Positions 53,692 through 62,558 of a stretch of DNA of 64,000 nt are shown piece by piece. Under the pieces are notes generated by a model, which saw only the letters and a list, made by a program, of their open reading frames with translations, was not told the DNA's origin and ran no database searches. The position numbers and the translations under genes are program-made. The DNA comes from Ichthyophis bannanicus (lineage: Eukaryota > Chordata > Amphibia > Gymnophiona > Ichthyophiidae), in the NCBI GenBank assembly GCA_033557465.1, contig CM066041.1, positions 157,703,532 to 157,767,531 on the forward strand, read 5' to 3'. Position 1 is the first letter of the stretch. Every line of letters begins with the position of its first letter.

Positions 53692-56639
53692 TTAATAGTG
53701 GTTTATGGACCTTTCCTCCAGGAACTTGTCCAAACCTTTTTTAAACCCAGCTATACTAACAGCCCTTACTACATCCTCCGGTAACAGATTCCAGAGTTTG
53801 ATTACACGTTGAGAGAAGAAATATTTTCTCCTATTTGTCTTAAATAGTTTACCCTGTAGCTTCATTACATGCCCCCTAGTCCTTCTATATTCTGATAGCG
53901 TAAACAATTTATCCACGTTTATCCGTTCCACTCCATTCATTAATTTATACACCTCTATCATATCTCCCCTCAGCCGCCTCTTTTCTAGGTTAAAGAGCCC
54001 TAACCTTTTTAGCCTCTCTTCATAGGAGTAGCCTTCCATCCCCTTCACCAATTTGGTGGCTCTTCTCTGTACTTTTTCTAATAACTCTATGTCCTTTTTA
54101 AGATACGGTGACCAGAATTGCACACAATATTCAAGGTGCGGTCGTACCATGGAGCGATACAGAGGCATTATAATATCCTTTGTTTTATTCTCCATCCCTT
54201 TCCTTAGGATACCTAGCATTCTATTTGCTTTCTTGGCCGCCGCTGCACACTGGGCGGAGGGTTTTAACATGTTATCCACGATGACTCCTAAATCTTTTTC
54301 CTGGGTGGTGGTTTCTAATGTGGAGCCTTGCATCTTGTAACTATAGTGTGGGTTGTTCTTTCCTAGGTGCATAACTTTGCACTTGTCCACATTAAATTTC
54401 ATCTGCCATTTGGATGCCCAGTCTTCCAATTTATCCAGATCCTCCTGCAGTTTTCCACAATCCTCTTGGGTTTTAACAACTTTAAACAGTTTTGTGTCAT
54501 CTGCAAATTTGATTACCTCACTAGTTATTCCCTTTTCCAGGTCATTTATGAATATGTCAAAAAGTAGCGGACCCAGTACAGATCCCTGGGGTACTCCACT
54601 ATTCACCTTTTTCCATTGGGAATATTGGCCATTTAGCCCTACCCTCTGCTTTCTATCTTTTAACCAGTTCCCGATCCACAATAGTACACTGCCTCCTATC
54701 CCATGACTTTTTAGCTTCACCAAAAGTCTCTGATGGGGGACCTTGTCAAAAGCTTTCTGAAAGTCCAGATACACTATATCAACCGACTCACCTTTGTCTA
54801 CCTGTTTATGCACACCTTCAAAAAACAGATCAGATTAGTAAGACAAGATCTGCCTTGTCTAAAGCCATGTTGGCTGTCTCCCATTAGGCCATGACTATCT
54901 ACATGCTGTGTAATTTTGTTCTTTATGATGGCTTCTACCATTTTCCCTGGTACTGACGTCAGGCTCACCGGTCTGTAATTTCCCGGGTCACCCCTGGAAC
55001 CCTTTTTAAAAATTGGTGTTACGTTGGCGACCCTCCAATCTTCAGGTATTACAGATGATTTTAATGAAAGTTCACAGATTACCAATAACAGGTCTGCAAT
55101 CTCATATTTCAGTTCTTTCAACACTCTGGGATGTATACCATCCGGTCCAGGTGATTTGCTACTATTCAGTTTATCAAATAGTTGTAATATATCTTCCCGG
55201 TGTAGCGATATTTCTCTCAATTCCTCTGCAGTATCACCTTTAAATACCACTTCAGTCTTGGGTAACACCCCTACATCTTCCTCAGTAAAGACCGAAGCAA
55301 AGAATTCATTCAGTCTCTCTGCTATAGCCTTGTCTCCTCTTACTGCCCCTTTTACCCCTCTATCATCTAATGGTCCAATTGACTCTCTCACAGGCCTTTT
55401 GCTACGAATGTACTTGAAAAAGTCTTTATTTCGTGTTTTTGCTTCCGTAGCAAGTTTCTTCTCAAATTCCCGCTTTGCCTGCCTTATCAATGCTTTGCAT
55501 TTAACTTGCCAGTGCTTGTGCTGTTTCCAGTTTTCATCATTTGGCTCTTTTTTCCATTTTCTGAAGGTTGCTCTTTTGGCAGCAACAGCCTCTCTGACCT
55601 CACCTTTAAACCATGCTGGCAGTTTTTTGGACTTTCTTCCACTTTTCTTAATGCGTGGAATACAGCTGGTCTGGGCTTCGAGGATAGTATTTTTAAATAA
55701 CACCCAAGCTTGCTGTAAGTCTTTAACCTTTGGAACCGCTCCTTTTAGTTTTTTCCGAACTATATTCCTCATTCTATCATAGTCACCCTTTTGAAAGTTA
55801 AAAGGTAGTACTGTGGATTCCTTTACTATCTGTCCTCCACTGATTAAATCAAACATGATCATACTATGATCACTATTGCCAAGTGGTCCCAACACCCTTA
55901 TTTCTTGCACCAGATCTGGCGTTCCACTAAGGACTAGGTCCAGTATGGCTTCCCCTCTGGTCGGTTCATGAACCAGCTGCTCCAAGAAGCAGTCATTTAT
56001 TTCATCTAGAAACTTTATCTCTTTAGCTTGTCCTGCTGTGACACTGTCCCAGTCGATACCGGGGTAATTGAAATCACCCATTATTACTACTCTGTTGTGG
56101 CTTTTGTTAGCTTCCTTGATTTCTTTGAGCATTTCATCATCCATTTGTTCATTCTGGCCAGGTGGTCGATAGTATACTCCCACTGCCATCACCTTCCCCT
56201 TCATAAATGGAATTTCAATCCATAGAGATTCTACAGCATATTTTGTTCCCTGCAAAACTTTAATCCTTTCTGACTCAATGCCCTCTCTAACATAGAGCGC
56301 AACCCCTCCACCAATTTGTTCAGCTCTATCATTACGATATAGTTTGTATCCAGGTATCACAGTGTCCCACTGGTTATCCTCCTTCCACCATGTCTCTGAG
56401 AGTGCAATCATATCTAACCTCTCATTTAATGCTATATATTCTAATTCTCCCATCTTATTGTTTAGACTTCTAGCATTGGCATACAAGCATTTTAGAGACT
56501 GCATTTTATTAATATTAATCTGGCTATTGGTAGGCATGGGTAATTGGGAATCTTTATGCTCTGTCTGCTCCTTACTCAAGGGCATTTGGGCTACTATACT
56601 CCCTTTTGGAACCTCACTGCTTTTGGTAGTATCCTTCAA
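53692..56639 (-). pseudogene. CR1 E3 ORF2: endonuclease-RT, one frameshift
   Basis: Two overlapping frames, 56639-54798 (613 codons) and 54813-53692 (373 codons), separated by one frameshift near 54805, between RSCLTNLICFL and GESVDIVYLDFQKAFDKVPH. Endonuclease: ALSETWWKEDNQWDTVIPG, VIMGDFNYPGIDWDS and GNSDHSMIMFD, all intact. RT: GNYRPVSLTSVPGKMVEAII, GVPQGSVLGPLLFDIF and KFADDTKLFKVV, intact. It ends [10 protein letters not shown] as in E2. It keeps GVPQG where E2 has GVSQG. Only one indel separates it from a full ORF2. Confidence 0.87.
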
Positions 56640-56951
56640 GGATACCTTTGTCCGAACCGTGCGCTCCTGGGTGACTGTCGGCTTTCCCCTATTTTCTAGT
56701 TTAAAAGCTTCTCTATCTCTTTTTTAAAGGTTAATGCCAGCAGTCTGGTCCCATCCTGATTAAGGTGAAGCCCATCCCTTCGGAAGAGCCCCCCTTTCCC
56801 CAGAATGTTCCCCAGTTCCTAACAAATCCAAAACCCTCATCCTTGCACCATTGTCTCATCCACGCATTGAGACTCCGGAGCTCTGCCTGTCTTTTGGGTC
56901 CTGCACGTGGAACAGGAAGCATTTCGGAGAACGCTATCCTGGAAGTTCTGG
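56640..56951 (-). pseudogene. CR1 E3 ORF1, C-terminal fragment
   Basis: End of the esterase ORF1: FSEMLPVPRAGPKRQAELRS, WMRQWCKDEGFGFVRNWG and a block V that is frameshifted near 56800 (GMGFTLIRMG in place of DGLHLNRD). The catalytic Ser block lies upstream of the truncation. Confidence 0.8.
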
Positions 56952-58605
56952 AAGTGTGTTTTAGACTCTGCGGGAAGGAACCTGTTGAGAAGGACTGGTT
57001 CAGTATTTTGCTCAATATTTGACTGAGGTCATGTCGCATGTCCTTGATCCAGCTGGCTGGACACGGGTCATTAGGAGCTGTGCTGGGATTGATTGAGGCA
57101 ATAATGTTCACAACCTCTCTATTTGATACATTGGAGAAGTTGTGTAGTGGCGTTGCCTGGGATGCCTTGGGTGAAGTGGTAGCATTATTGACATTTATGT
57201 CTGTGTTGGTCTTAATCATCTTTGATTGCAGGTAGTTTGCGTAGTCCTGCGGCTGAGGCATAGGGGGTTGTGCTGAAACCGGTTCACCTGTTATGGACTT
57301 TACTATGCTGAACAATGCATGTGGTTTGTTGATGGAGCGTTTTATTAAGGCTGTGTGGTAAGTTTTTCTGCTCTGTGATATCTTTGCTCGGTGGGTAGAT
57401 AGGTATGAGCTGTATGCTACCAGCGCCTCAGGGGAGTGAGTTCGTCGCCACTGTCGCTCAAGTTTGCGTAGATGGTGGAGAGATGTTCGAAGGTCTGTGG
57501 AGAACCATGGAGTATGTTCACGTTTTCGAATTCTCTTTTCAGTGAGTGATGGACAGGAGGCAGCTCTCAGGTTTTCATCCCATTTCGATATGAGATCATC
57601 TAAGTCCATAGTTGTGTTGGCCATGAGAGGTCTGAGATTCTCTAGGACTACGCTCTGGTTGAGTGGTCTAAAGCGGGTTGTGTGGGATCCAGATGTATTA
57701 GAAGACTTTCGGCTTTTGTGAGATGTATTAATGGGTATATTGAAACTGAGAAGACTGTGGTCCGACCAGGGTACTGGTATTACAGATAGTGCAAGAGTTA
57801 GGGGTATTATGGCTTTGGAGAGAGGTGCGAAAATGAGGTCTAGTTTGCCACCTTTAGTGTGGGTGGGGGAATCAACAAGCTGTTTGTAACCTAGATCCTC
57901 CAGGGCGTCAAGGAATGCTGCTGAGTGGCTGTCTTGAAGAGATGGGAGATTGAAATCACCGATTAGCCAACTTGGTGAGCGTGGGGTGGATGTGGTACAT
58001 GCCTGCTCAATTATAGTTGGAAGATCATCTGGAGAAGGGGAGGGTGCACGATAGAAAAGGTTGATTGTGCAGAGCTCATTAGCTATAGTGAGGGAGTCAA
58101 GGTAAGTTGAGCTTGAGGATTTGCACATCTTGAAGTGTAGATCAGCTTTGGCGAGGATGAGGGTTCCGCCTCCTTTCTGACTGGATCTGTGGGATGTGTA
58201 TATCACAAATCCTGGTGGTAGCATCTGATTCAGTAGTGCGTTGTCACAGTCGGATAGCCATGTCTCTGTGATCATCAAGATGTCGAGATTATATTGTGGT
58301 ATAAGGTCAATGGCTGCGGGCCATTTAGATCGTACTGATCTGGCATTTATCAGTGCACATTTTAGTAGGCGTTGGTGATGTTGCTTCTCTTCTTGTATCC
58401 CTTTGATGGTTTGGAGAGGAATGTTGAGTAGATGGGAGTGGGATGAAAAGTTATTTTTTGCCGTAGTGTGGTGGGGGAATTCGGACCATCTCCTTCCGTA
58501 TGTGCGTAGGATTGGTATATGATATGTATCATAGTTGAATGCCTTTGATGTGTGCGGGAGACCAAGGGTAAGGAAGGTTATGAATAAGAGCAGAACTTTG
58601 TACAT

Positions 58606-59286
58606 TCTCTTGGGTGTTAGTAGAGCAGAGCAGTGTGGTGCAGTATTCGCAATTCAGGAAGGATTAATTGCAATAGTACTGTGACTGCAGGTGGTAATAG
58701 CAATAGTGGTGATAGTACATAAGGATTCTAATTGCTGGTATACAGTATACAGTAGGATAATTGCATAAAAAAGCAGTACAGAGTATGCAGAACGTTATCA
58801 ATGGAGAGAATGGTACAGGAGTATTGTTGCTAGTAGGGTTTAACAACAAAACAACATCTACATGATACCCCTAAAAGCTCAGGTGACTTGCCTTTTTTGG
58901 TATCGGCAGCTGTCTCTGGTCCGGGTGAGCAGTTGGCCCCTCCTGCCGCTGGTGGCTCGATCCCCGGGAAGGGGAGAGCTGCAGGAGGTGGTGGGGGCTT
59001 TTGGAGCGTCTAGAAGCAGGCTGTAAAGGTTCCGTCGAGGATGGCTGATCAGTTGCTCAACAATGCTGCAGTTTGAGCGGGCGGATGATGACTCTATTTT
59101 GGTGCCTCGCCTAAGGGCCACGCCAAAGGGCCCTCTGGCGAGGCCCTCAGGCGCGGGCCCGCCTGAAGGCGGTCTGCTTTAAATGTTCAGGCTGCCTGCC
59201 CGGATTGGGCAGTGGAAGTTGGAGGCGGCTCTTCTGCTCCCCGGGTGCTCGATCCGCGCCGGGAGAGCTTGTTGGTGACCGGGGTG
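58606..59286 (-). promoter_or_regulatory. L2 M 5' leader, likely internal promoter region
   Basis: GC-rich 5' untranslated region of the full-length L2, with a small palindromic block (GGCGCGGGCCCGCC near 59150). LINE promoters lie within the leader; that this one acts as such is inference from position. A short minus-strand frame (58879-59121) in it shows no recognisable domain. Confidence 0.45.
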
Positions 59287-60446
59287 CTGTTAACCCAGAA
59301 CGGGGGCAGAACCTGGCACCCCAACCTCCAGACGCTAGCCTTGACAGCCTGGAGGCTGAAAGGGTGACCTTCAACGATTCACACCTATCCTCGGAGGTAC
59401 AGCAGATTGTTCTGGCTTCCCGGAGACCGTCAACCAGAAAGGCCTACAGCCTAAAGTGGAAACGTTTCAGTATATGGTGCAAGGACCAAGGAGTCCATCC
59501 AGCCTCTTGCCCGATACCCACTGTCTTACAGTATCTCGCCTTCCTCTTCAGCTCCGGCTTGAAACCGTAATCCATCAAAGTACATCTCGCGGCCATTGCC
59601 TCTCTACACGAAAGTCCGTAAGACCCAATTTCAGGCTCCATAGCCGCTCTTCCCATTGTGACGCGTTTCATGAGAGGGCTCCGAAATCTTCAACCCCCGG
59701 TACAGAAACCGGTACCCTCATGGGACCTTAACGTTGTCCTGCAACAGCTCATGCAGGAGCCGTTCGAACCATTGTCCACAGCTGCCGGAAAATTTCTTTC
59801 CTGGAAGACTCTTTTCCTCGTCGCCATCACCTCAGCTCGGAGGGTCAGCGAGCTGCAGGCCCTGGTGGCACACCCGCCATATACAAAACTCTACCACAAC
59901 TGGGCATCCCTACGGACTTACCCCAAGTTTGTGCCAAAGGTCGCCTCCGCCTTTCACGTCAACCAGGCGGTGGAGCTGCCATCCTTCTTTCCAGCCCCAC
60001 ACTCTTCTCCCGAAGAGCAACGTCTTCACTCCCTAGATTGCATACGCGCCTTACGCATCTACATCGACAGGACGTCCGCCATTCGACTGGGGACCCAGCT
60101 CTTCGTCTCCTTTGACCCGAACAGACCTGGGAGACCTGTCACCAAGCGCACACTCTCCCATTGGATCTCAGCCTGCGTCGCCTATTGCCTGCAGAAGGCG
60201 GGCGCAGTCCCATCTAACAGGGCGAGTGCACACCAGCTCCGCGCTATAGCCGCTTCTCTGGCCTGCGCACAGGAAGTCCCGGTGAGCGAAATTTGCAGAG
60301 CCGCCACCTGGTCCTCTCAGCTGACCTTCCAGAAGCACTACTGCCTTGACATCCACGTGGAGAACGACGGCTCTTTTGGCAGAGCAGTCCTATCTGCGGC
60401 TACGGCACCCTTGAGTGTGGGCCCTAGGGAACCAGCCCAATGCTGA
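59268..60446 (+). pseudogene. DIRS D tyrosine recombinase, two stops
   Basis: One frame throughout, overlapping the last codons of RT, with only two in-frame stops (TAA at 59568 and TAA near 59619). N-terminal SAM-like domain: QQIVLASRRPSTRKAYSLKW, KRFSIWCKDQGVHPASC. Catalytic domain: FLSWKTLFLVAITSARRVSE (Arg I), TYPKFVPKVASAFHVNQ, SAHQLRAIAASLAC (H-x-x-R) and AATWSSQLTFQKHYCLD (Tyr nucleophile). All four hallmark residues are present. It would integrate the circular DNA intermediate of the element. The true start is uncertain because the L2 sits at the upstream edge. Confidence 0.87.
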
Positions 60447-60828
60447 GCAGAGGGACCAGAGGCCAGACATACCAGTTGCTGACCAGGCGCTAATGCTGTT
60501 TGCACGGACTTGTTGCACTATGTATTGTGTCGCGTTGTTAAATTGATTGCACAGTTATGTCTACCTCTCACAATTTGCACGAATGATATGGTTCGGTTTG
60601 TTGGTTGCACTGTCAATTGATTGCACAGTAAAATTCTACCTCTTGCAATTTGCACAAATGATATGCTTCTATGATATGGTTTTACCTCTTGGCATGTTGC
60701 CTAGGAGTTTGCATTTTAGCCTGTATACCTGTTATGTTATTCAATAAACACTATTGCTGTTCTAACGCATGCCTCCCTCATTCTCCTCAGCGTGAATGCG
60801 TAGCTTGGGAGACACCAGGTGTGGCTGA

Positions 60829-60895
60829 CACATCCTGTTTGTCCTAGGAGAAAACAGAGTTACTTACCTGTAACAGAGTTCTCTGTGGACAGCAG
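60829..60895. repeat. DIRS D internal complementary region
   Basis: GTGTGGCTGACACATCCTG...CCTAGGAG mirrors the left end, then AACAGAGTTACTTACCTGTA...GTCAGCCACACG mirrors the right end. It preserves the left end as it was before the 24-bp insertion at 47430. Confidence 0.85.
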
Positions 60896-60985
60896 GATAA
60901 GTCAGCCACACGATCCCACCCGCCTCCCCTGCATGAGGTGGCCTGCGCACCCCGCACCTAGCCGCAAGGGCATAGCTAGTCACTC

Positions 60986-61150
60986 ACTGGCCGGCTAGGC
61001 GCGGGCCGGGGGAGGTGGGACCTCCCACATGCTCAGAAGCTTCTGAGCTAGAGAGCACTTCCGTCATGGCACCGTCGGATGACGTCACCAGGTGTGGCTG
61101 ACTTATCCTGCTGTCCACGGAGAACTCTGTTACAAGTAAGTAACTCTGTT
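60986..61150 (+). repeat. DIRS D right inverted terminal repeat
   Basis: Inverted match to 47409-47572, nearly identical by eye, in line with a young insertion. It carries GTAAGT at 61136-61141 (donor-like). Between D and the ITR of I (61151-61227) lies 3' sequence of element I. Confidence 0.86.
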
Positions 61151-61227
61151 TTTTTCTGAATGTATATAGTTGCTATAAGTTGGTTAAGAATTTGCATAAC
61201 ATTTGTCTTTGTGGAATCTGCTTGTTA

Positions 61228-61396
61228 ATAGAATACTGGAATGAACTGATATGCACAGATCCCTTATAGTGTGACAACTTCAAAAACCAGTGGTTCTCAG
61301 TCTCCATCTTCTGGTGACAGGGCATTACCCCATGCTTCTGAACTAGACTGAAGGAACTCATGGAAGGAAATTAGCAGGTAAGGTCTAATTTCACCA
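61228..61396 (+). repeat. DIRS I right inverted terminal repeat
   Basis: Inverted match to 33000-33117. Its end, TTAGCAGGTAAGGTCTAATT, carries a donor-like CAG|GTAAGG (GT at 61378-61379). Only 35 bp of native intron remain between its end and the first base of the next DUS1L exon. Confidence 0.8.
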
Positions 61397-61431
61397 TCTT
61401 TAAGTGCTCTGGCATGTGTGATATATTTCAG

Positions 61432-61598
61432 GCCCAGAGAAGCAGGCTTTGAGGGTGTGAAAACTGAGCTACCTGCTGGCATGCGAGGGAAACGAGCAAT
61501 GGAGGATGAGGAAGATGGGAATGGGGAATTTCTCTCGAGGAACAAACAAAAGAAAAAACTACGGAACCCTAACAAAACCTTTGACCCCTCTCTTAAAC
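61432..61598 (+). CDS. DUS1L: DUS1L exon (C-terminal basic region)
   Basis: This 167-bp exon has its acceptor AG at 61430-61431 and donor GTAAGT at 61599. Its first base completes the Gly codon begun at 4305, giving [13 protein letters not shown]. It then codes for [35 protein letters not shown] and SLK, ending in phase 1. The [20 protein letters not shown] block is highly characteristic of DUS1L. The stretch is strongly charged (acidic then basic), as expected for the tRNA-contacting tail. In vertebrate DUS1L the next coding part is a Cys-rich segment starting near KYAKCDQCG; it is not found before 64000, so at least one more exon lies beyond the window. Confidence 0.92.
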
Positions 61599-61789
61599 GT
61601 AAGTAAGAGAATCTGATTTCCCACAGTGATCACCTTGATTAATCTCCTCCTCTGCATTTCTCACTTTGCTTAACAGTGGTTTACAAACTTCTCTTTTTTA
61701 TTTATAGATTTTTTTCAATCACTTCCAAGTATATCACTTGTTCAGAATATAGTACATTCAAACTAATAGAACATAGACATAAAAAGCAA
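61599..61789. other. DUS1L intron after the third exon
   Basis: Intron beginning with a strong GTAAGT donor. AT-rich, with nothing recognisable besides a possible scrap of LINE tail (GGTTTACAAACTTC near 61680). Confidence 0.5.
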
Positions 61790-62025
61790 TTTAAAAGGAA
61801 AAAAACAAAATAAGAACTATTTTCTGAAGTCCTCCATAATTTAGGAGGGTATTGTAGTCCAAAAACCAAGGTACACACGAGACTTGGATGAAACCATTCT
61901 CAAACTCATAACAGAAAAAGGAGAGATAGCAACCTCTTAGCACAGTAAATTTAAATGAGGTGTTGGTTTGGCTACTGAGACCTCTTCTAAGGGAAAACTT
62001 GCCATGCCTGAAATAGGTAAAATGT

Positions 62026-62042
62026 TATCACTTAAGGACCTA
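62026..62042. repeat. Target-site duplication, left copy
   Basis: TATCACTTAAGGACCTA, identical to 62559-62575. A 17-bp duplication points to insertion by target-primed reverse transcription or another staggered cut rather than to a typical DNA transposase. Confidence 0.85.
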
Positions 62043-62095
62043 TGAGAAAGCAACAAAGAGCAAGAGTCGTAGGTGGGTGTAAACAGTTTTATTGA

Positions 62096-62131
62096 CCCCT
62101 ACGCGTTTCGGCCGTAGCCTTCTTCAGGGGG
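62096..62131 (-). ncRNA. Hammerhead-ribozyme-like motif, left arm
   Basis: On the minus strand: CCCC, core CTGAAGA, stem II GGC-TACG-GCC, core GAAA, CGCGTA, then GGGG. Stem I would be CCCC/GGGG and stem III the two pairs AC/GT. One A between CTGAAGA and stem II is unpaired, unlike the consensus. Activity is unproven. Confidence 0.5.
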
Positions 62132-62137
62132 CACACA

Positions 62138-62325
62138 GATGTGTGAGACCGAGGAAATATGCAATCGCAAATTGCGTTCACCAAGGCAATTATCAACCTT
62201 CTAATGAGTGTTATATATCGTCTGCGAAATCGATGTGTGAGACCGAGGAAATATGCAATCGCAAATTGCGTTCACCAAGGCAATTATCAACCTTCTAATG
62301 AGTGTTATATATCGTCTGCGAAATC
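62138..62325. repeat. 94-bp tandem duplication
   Basis: 62138-62231 and 62232-62325 read identically, each starting GATGTGTGAGACCGAGG and ending CTGCGAAATC. Identity implies a recent duplication, or one carried at the time of insertion. Confidence 0.88.
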
Positions 62326-62430
62326 GCTATTCGGAGCGGTTTTTATGAAAACACTCATTAGAAGGTTGATACTTGCCTTGGTGAACGCAATTTGCGATTG
62401 CATATTTCCTCGGTCTCACACATCTGTGTG

Positions 62431-62466
62431 CCCCCTGAAGAAGGCTACGGCCGAAACGCGTAGGGG
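62431..62466 (+). ncRNA. Hammerhead-ribozyme-like motif, right arm
   Basis: CCCC at 62431-62434, CTGAAGA at 62435-62441, GGC-TACG-GCC stem II, GAAA at 62453-62456, CGCGTA, GGGG at 62463-62466. Predicted cleavage would follow A62462. Same reservation as for the left-arm copy: an extra A at the base of stem II. Confidence 0.5.
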
Positions 62467-62558
62467 TCAATAAAACTGTTTACACCCACCTACAACTCTT
62501 GCTCTTTGTTGCTTTCTTGTGGTTCCTGCAAGAGTAGCAGCTCCTCCTTGTTTTTCCC

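Larger units (their letters stand above)
53521..56951 (-). mobile_element. CR1 LINE E3, nested in L2 M
   Basis: 5'-truncated CR1 of the E1/E2 family on the minus strand. Its 3' end at 53521 carries CTTATGTTCTTATGTTC octamers. The 5' end at about 56951 lies in ORF1. The flanking L2 codons join in frame without a visible target duplication. A 3' UTR of about 170 bp lies between the ORF2 stop and the tail. Confidence 0.88.
52088..58605 (-). pseudogene. L2 M ORF2: endonuclease-RT, interrupted only by CR1
   Basis: Two pieces, 58605-56952 and 53520-52088, join in phase (1654 + 1433 nt = 1029 codons) with no stop between. Endonuclease: LKCALINARSVRSKWPAAID, LDILMITETWLSDCDN, WLIGDFNLPSL and PWSDHSLLSF. 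RT: FRPISSIPQLAKIIEKAA, QHGFREAHGVDTVL, LIFLDISAAFDSVSHNI, GVPQGSSLSALMFNIYMQP and CLAYADDILLYMPF with the catalytic ADD. C-terminal L2 signature: LKELHWLPLHARIQYKSL and NWNALPPEIRAIKN. A signal-peptide-like hydrophobic start (MYKVLLLFITFLTLGLP) is probably leader read-through; the true start may lie further in. I see no separate ORF1. Confidence 0.87.
51820..59286 (-). mobile_element. L2 LINE M, full-length, split by CR1 E3
   Basis: L2-clade LINE on the minus strand, flanked by CTGTT at 51815-51819 and 59287-59291 as a 5-bp target-site duplication; removing it restores the D RT frame. GC-rich 5' leader (58606-59286), one long ORF2, then a 3' UTR ending GCGGTATAAAAGAATTG with a TTAAATAAATA tail. 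About 4.0 kb without the CR1. The coding frame has no other interruption, so this is a young copy. Confidence 0.87.
47409..61150 (+). mobile_element. DIRS retrotransposon D, near-complete, split by L2
   Basis: The best preserved DIRS here. ITRs are 47409-47572 and 60986-61150; the internal complementary region is at 60829-60895. Order: gag (47600-49978), RT/RNase H (49979-51817, 59292-59367), tyrosine recombinase (about 59268-60446). Without the L2 insertion (51820-59286) it is about 6.3 kb, the usual size for DIRS. It is inserted in the 3' region of I. A few stops and at least one frameshift make it inactive, but it is clearly younger than A, B, G, K and I. Confidence 0.88.
33000..61396 (+). 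mobile_element. DIRS retrotransposon I, expanded by nested elements
   Basis: A single DIRS copy whose left ITR (33000-33117) and right ITR (61228-61396) lie 28 kb apart because other elements sit inside it. Own parts: leader and gag (33141-35190), RT/RNase H from mid-RT on (44706-45990), tyrosine recombinase (46060-47080), internal complementary region (47130-47230), 3' region to 47408 and again from 61151. Nested: CR1 tail, L2 tail, SINE, DIRS C2 (35776-44705) and DIRS D (47409-61150). The gag end and RT fingers of I are missing around C2. The right end lies 35 bp before a DUS1L exon. Confidence 0.75.
62043..62558. mobile_element. 516-bp palindromic element with hammerhead-like motifs
   Basis: Bounded by 17-bp direct repeats. 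Arms 62045 to about 62210 and 62349-62516 are inverted copies; the right side has 42 extra bases (62517-62558). Between the arms lies a 94-bp tandem duplication. Each arm holds CCCC-CTGAAGA-(stem with TACG loop)-GAAA-CGCGTA-GGGG, one on each strand, in the order of a minimal type I hammerhead ribozyme. Penelope-like elements are known to carry hammerheads in their terminal repeats, to have 10-20 bp target duplications and to form inverted or tandem end copies, so a non-autonomous Penelope-like or retrozyme-like element is the best guess. No protein is encoded. Confidence 0.6.

Noticed and set aside
55024..55782. 252-codon + strand frame in E3
   Set aside because: Antisense shadow of the CR1 ORF2, which on the minus strand has intact endonuclease and RT motifs.
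56731..58605. A secreted 624-residue host protein with a signal peptide
   Set aside because: The frame is the L2 endonuclease/RT start fused by insertion to CR1 ORF1; the hydrophobic N-terminus is most likely leader read-through.
470..61396. Endogenous retroviruses or Gypsy elements as the source of the RT/RNase H frames
   Set aside because: No long direct repeats, protease or DDE integrase; inverted ends, internal complementary regions and tyrosine recombinases show DIRS elements.
62043..62558. CRISPR array or phage-type repeat, because of the tandem and inverted repeats
   Set aside because: Vertebrate context, only two tandem units, no spacers, and clear target-site duplications of a transposed unit.
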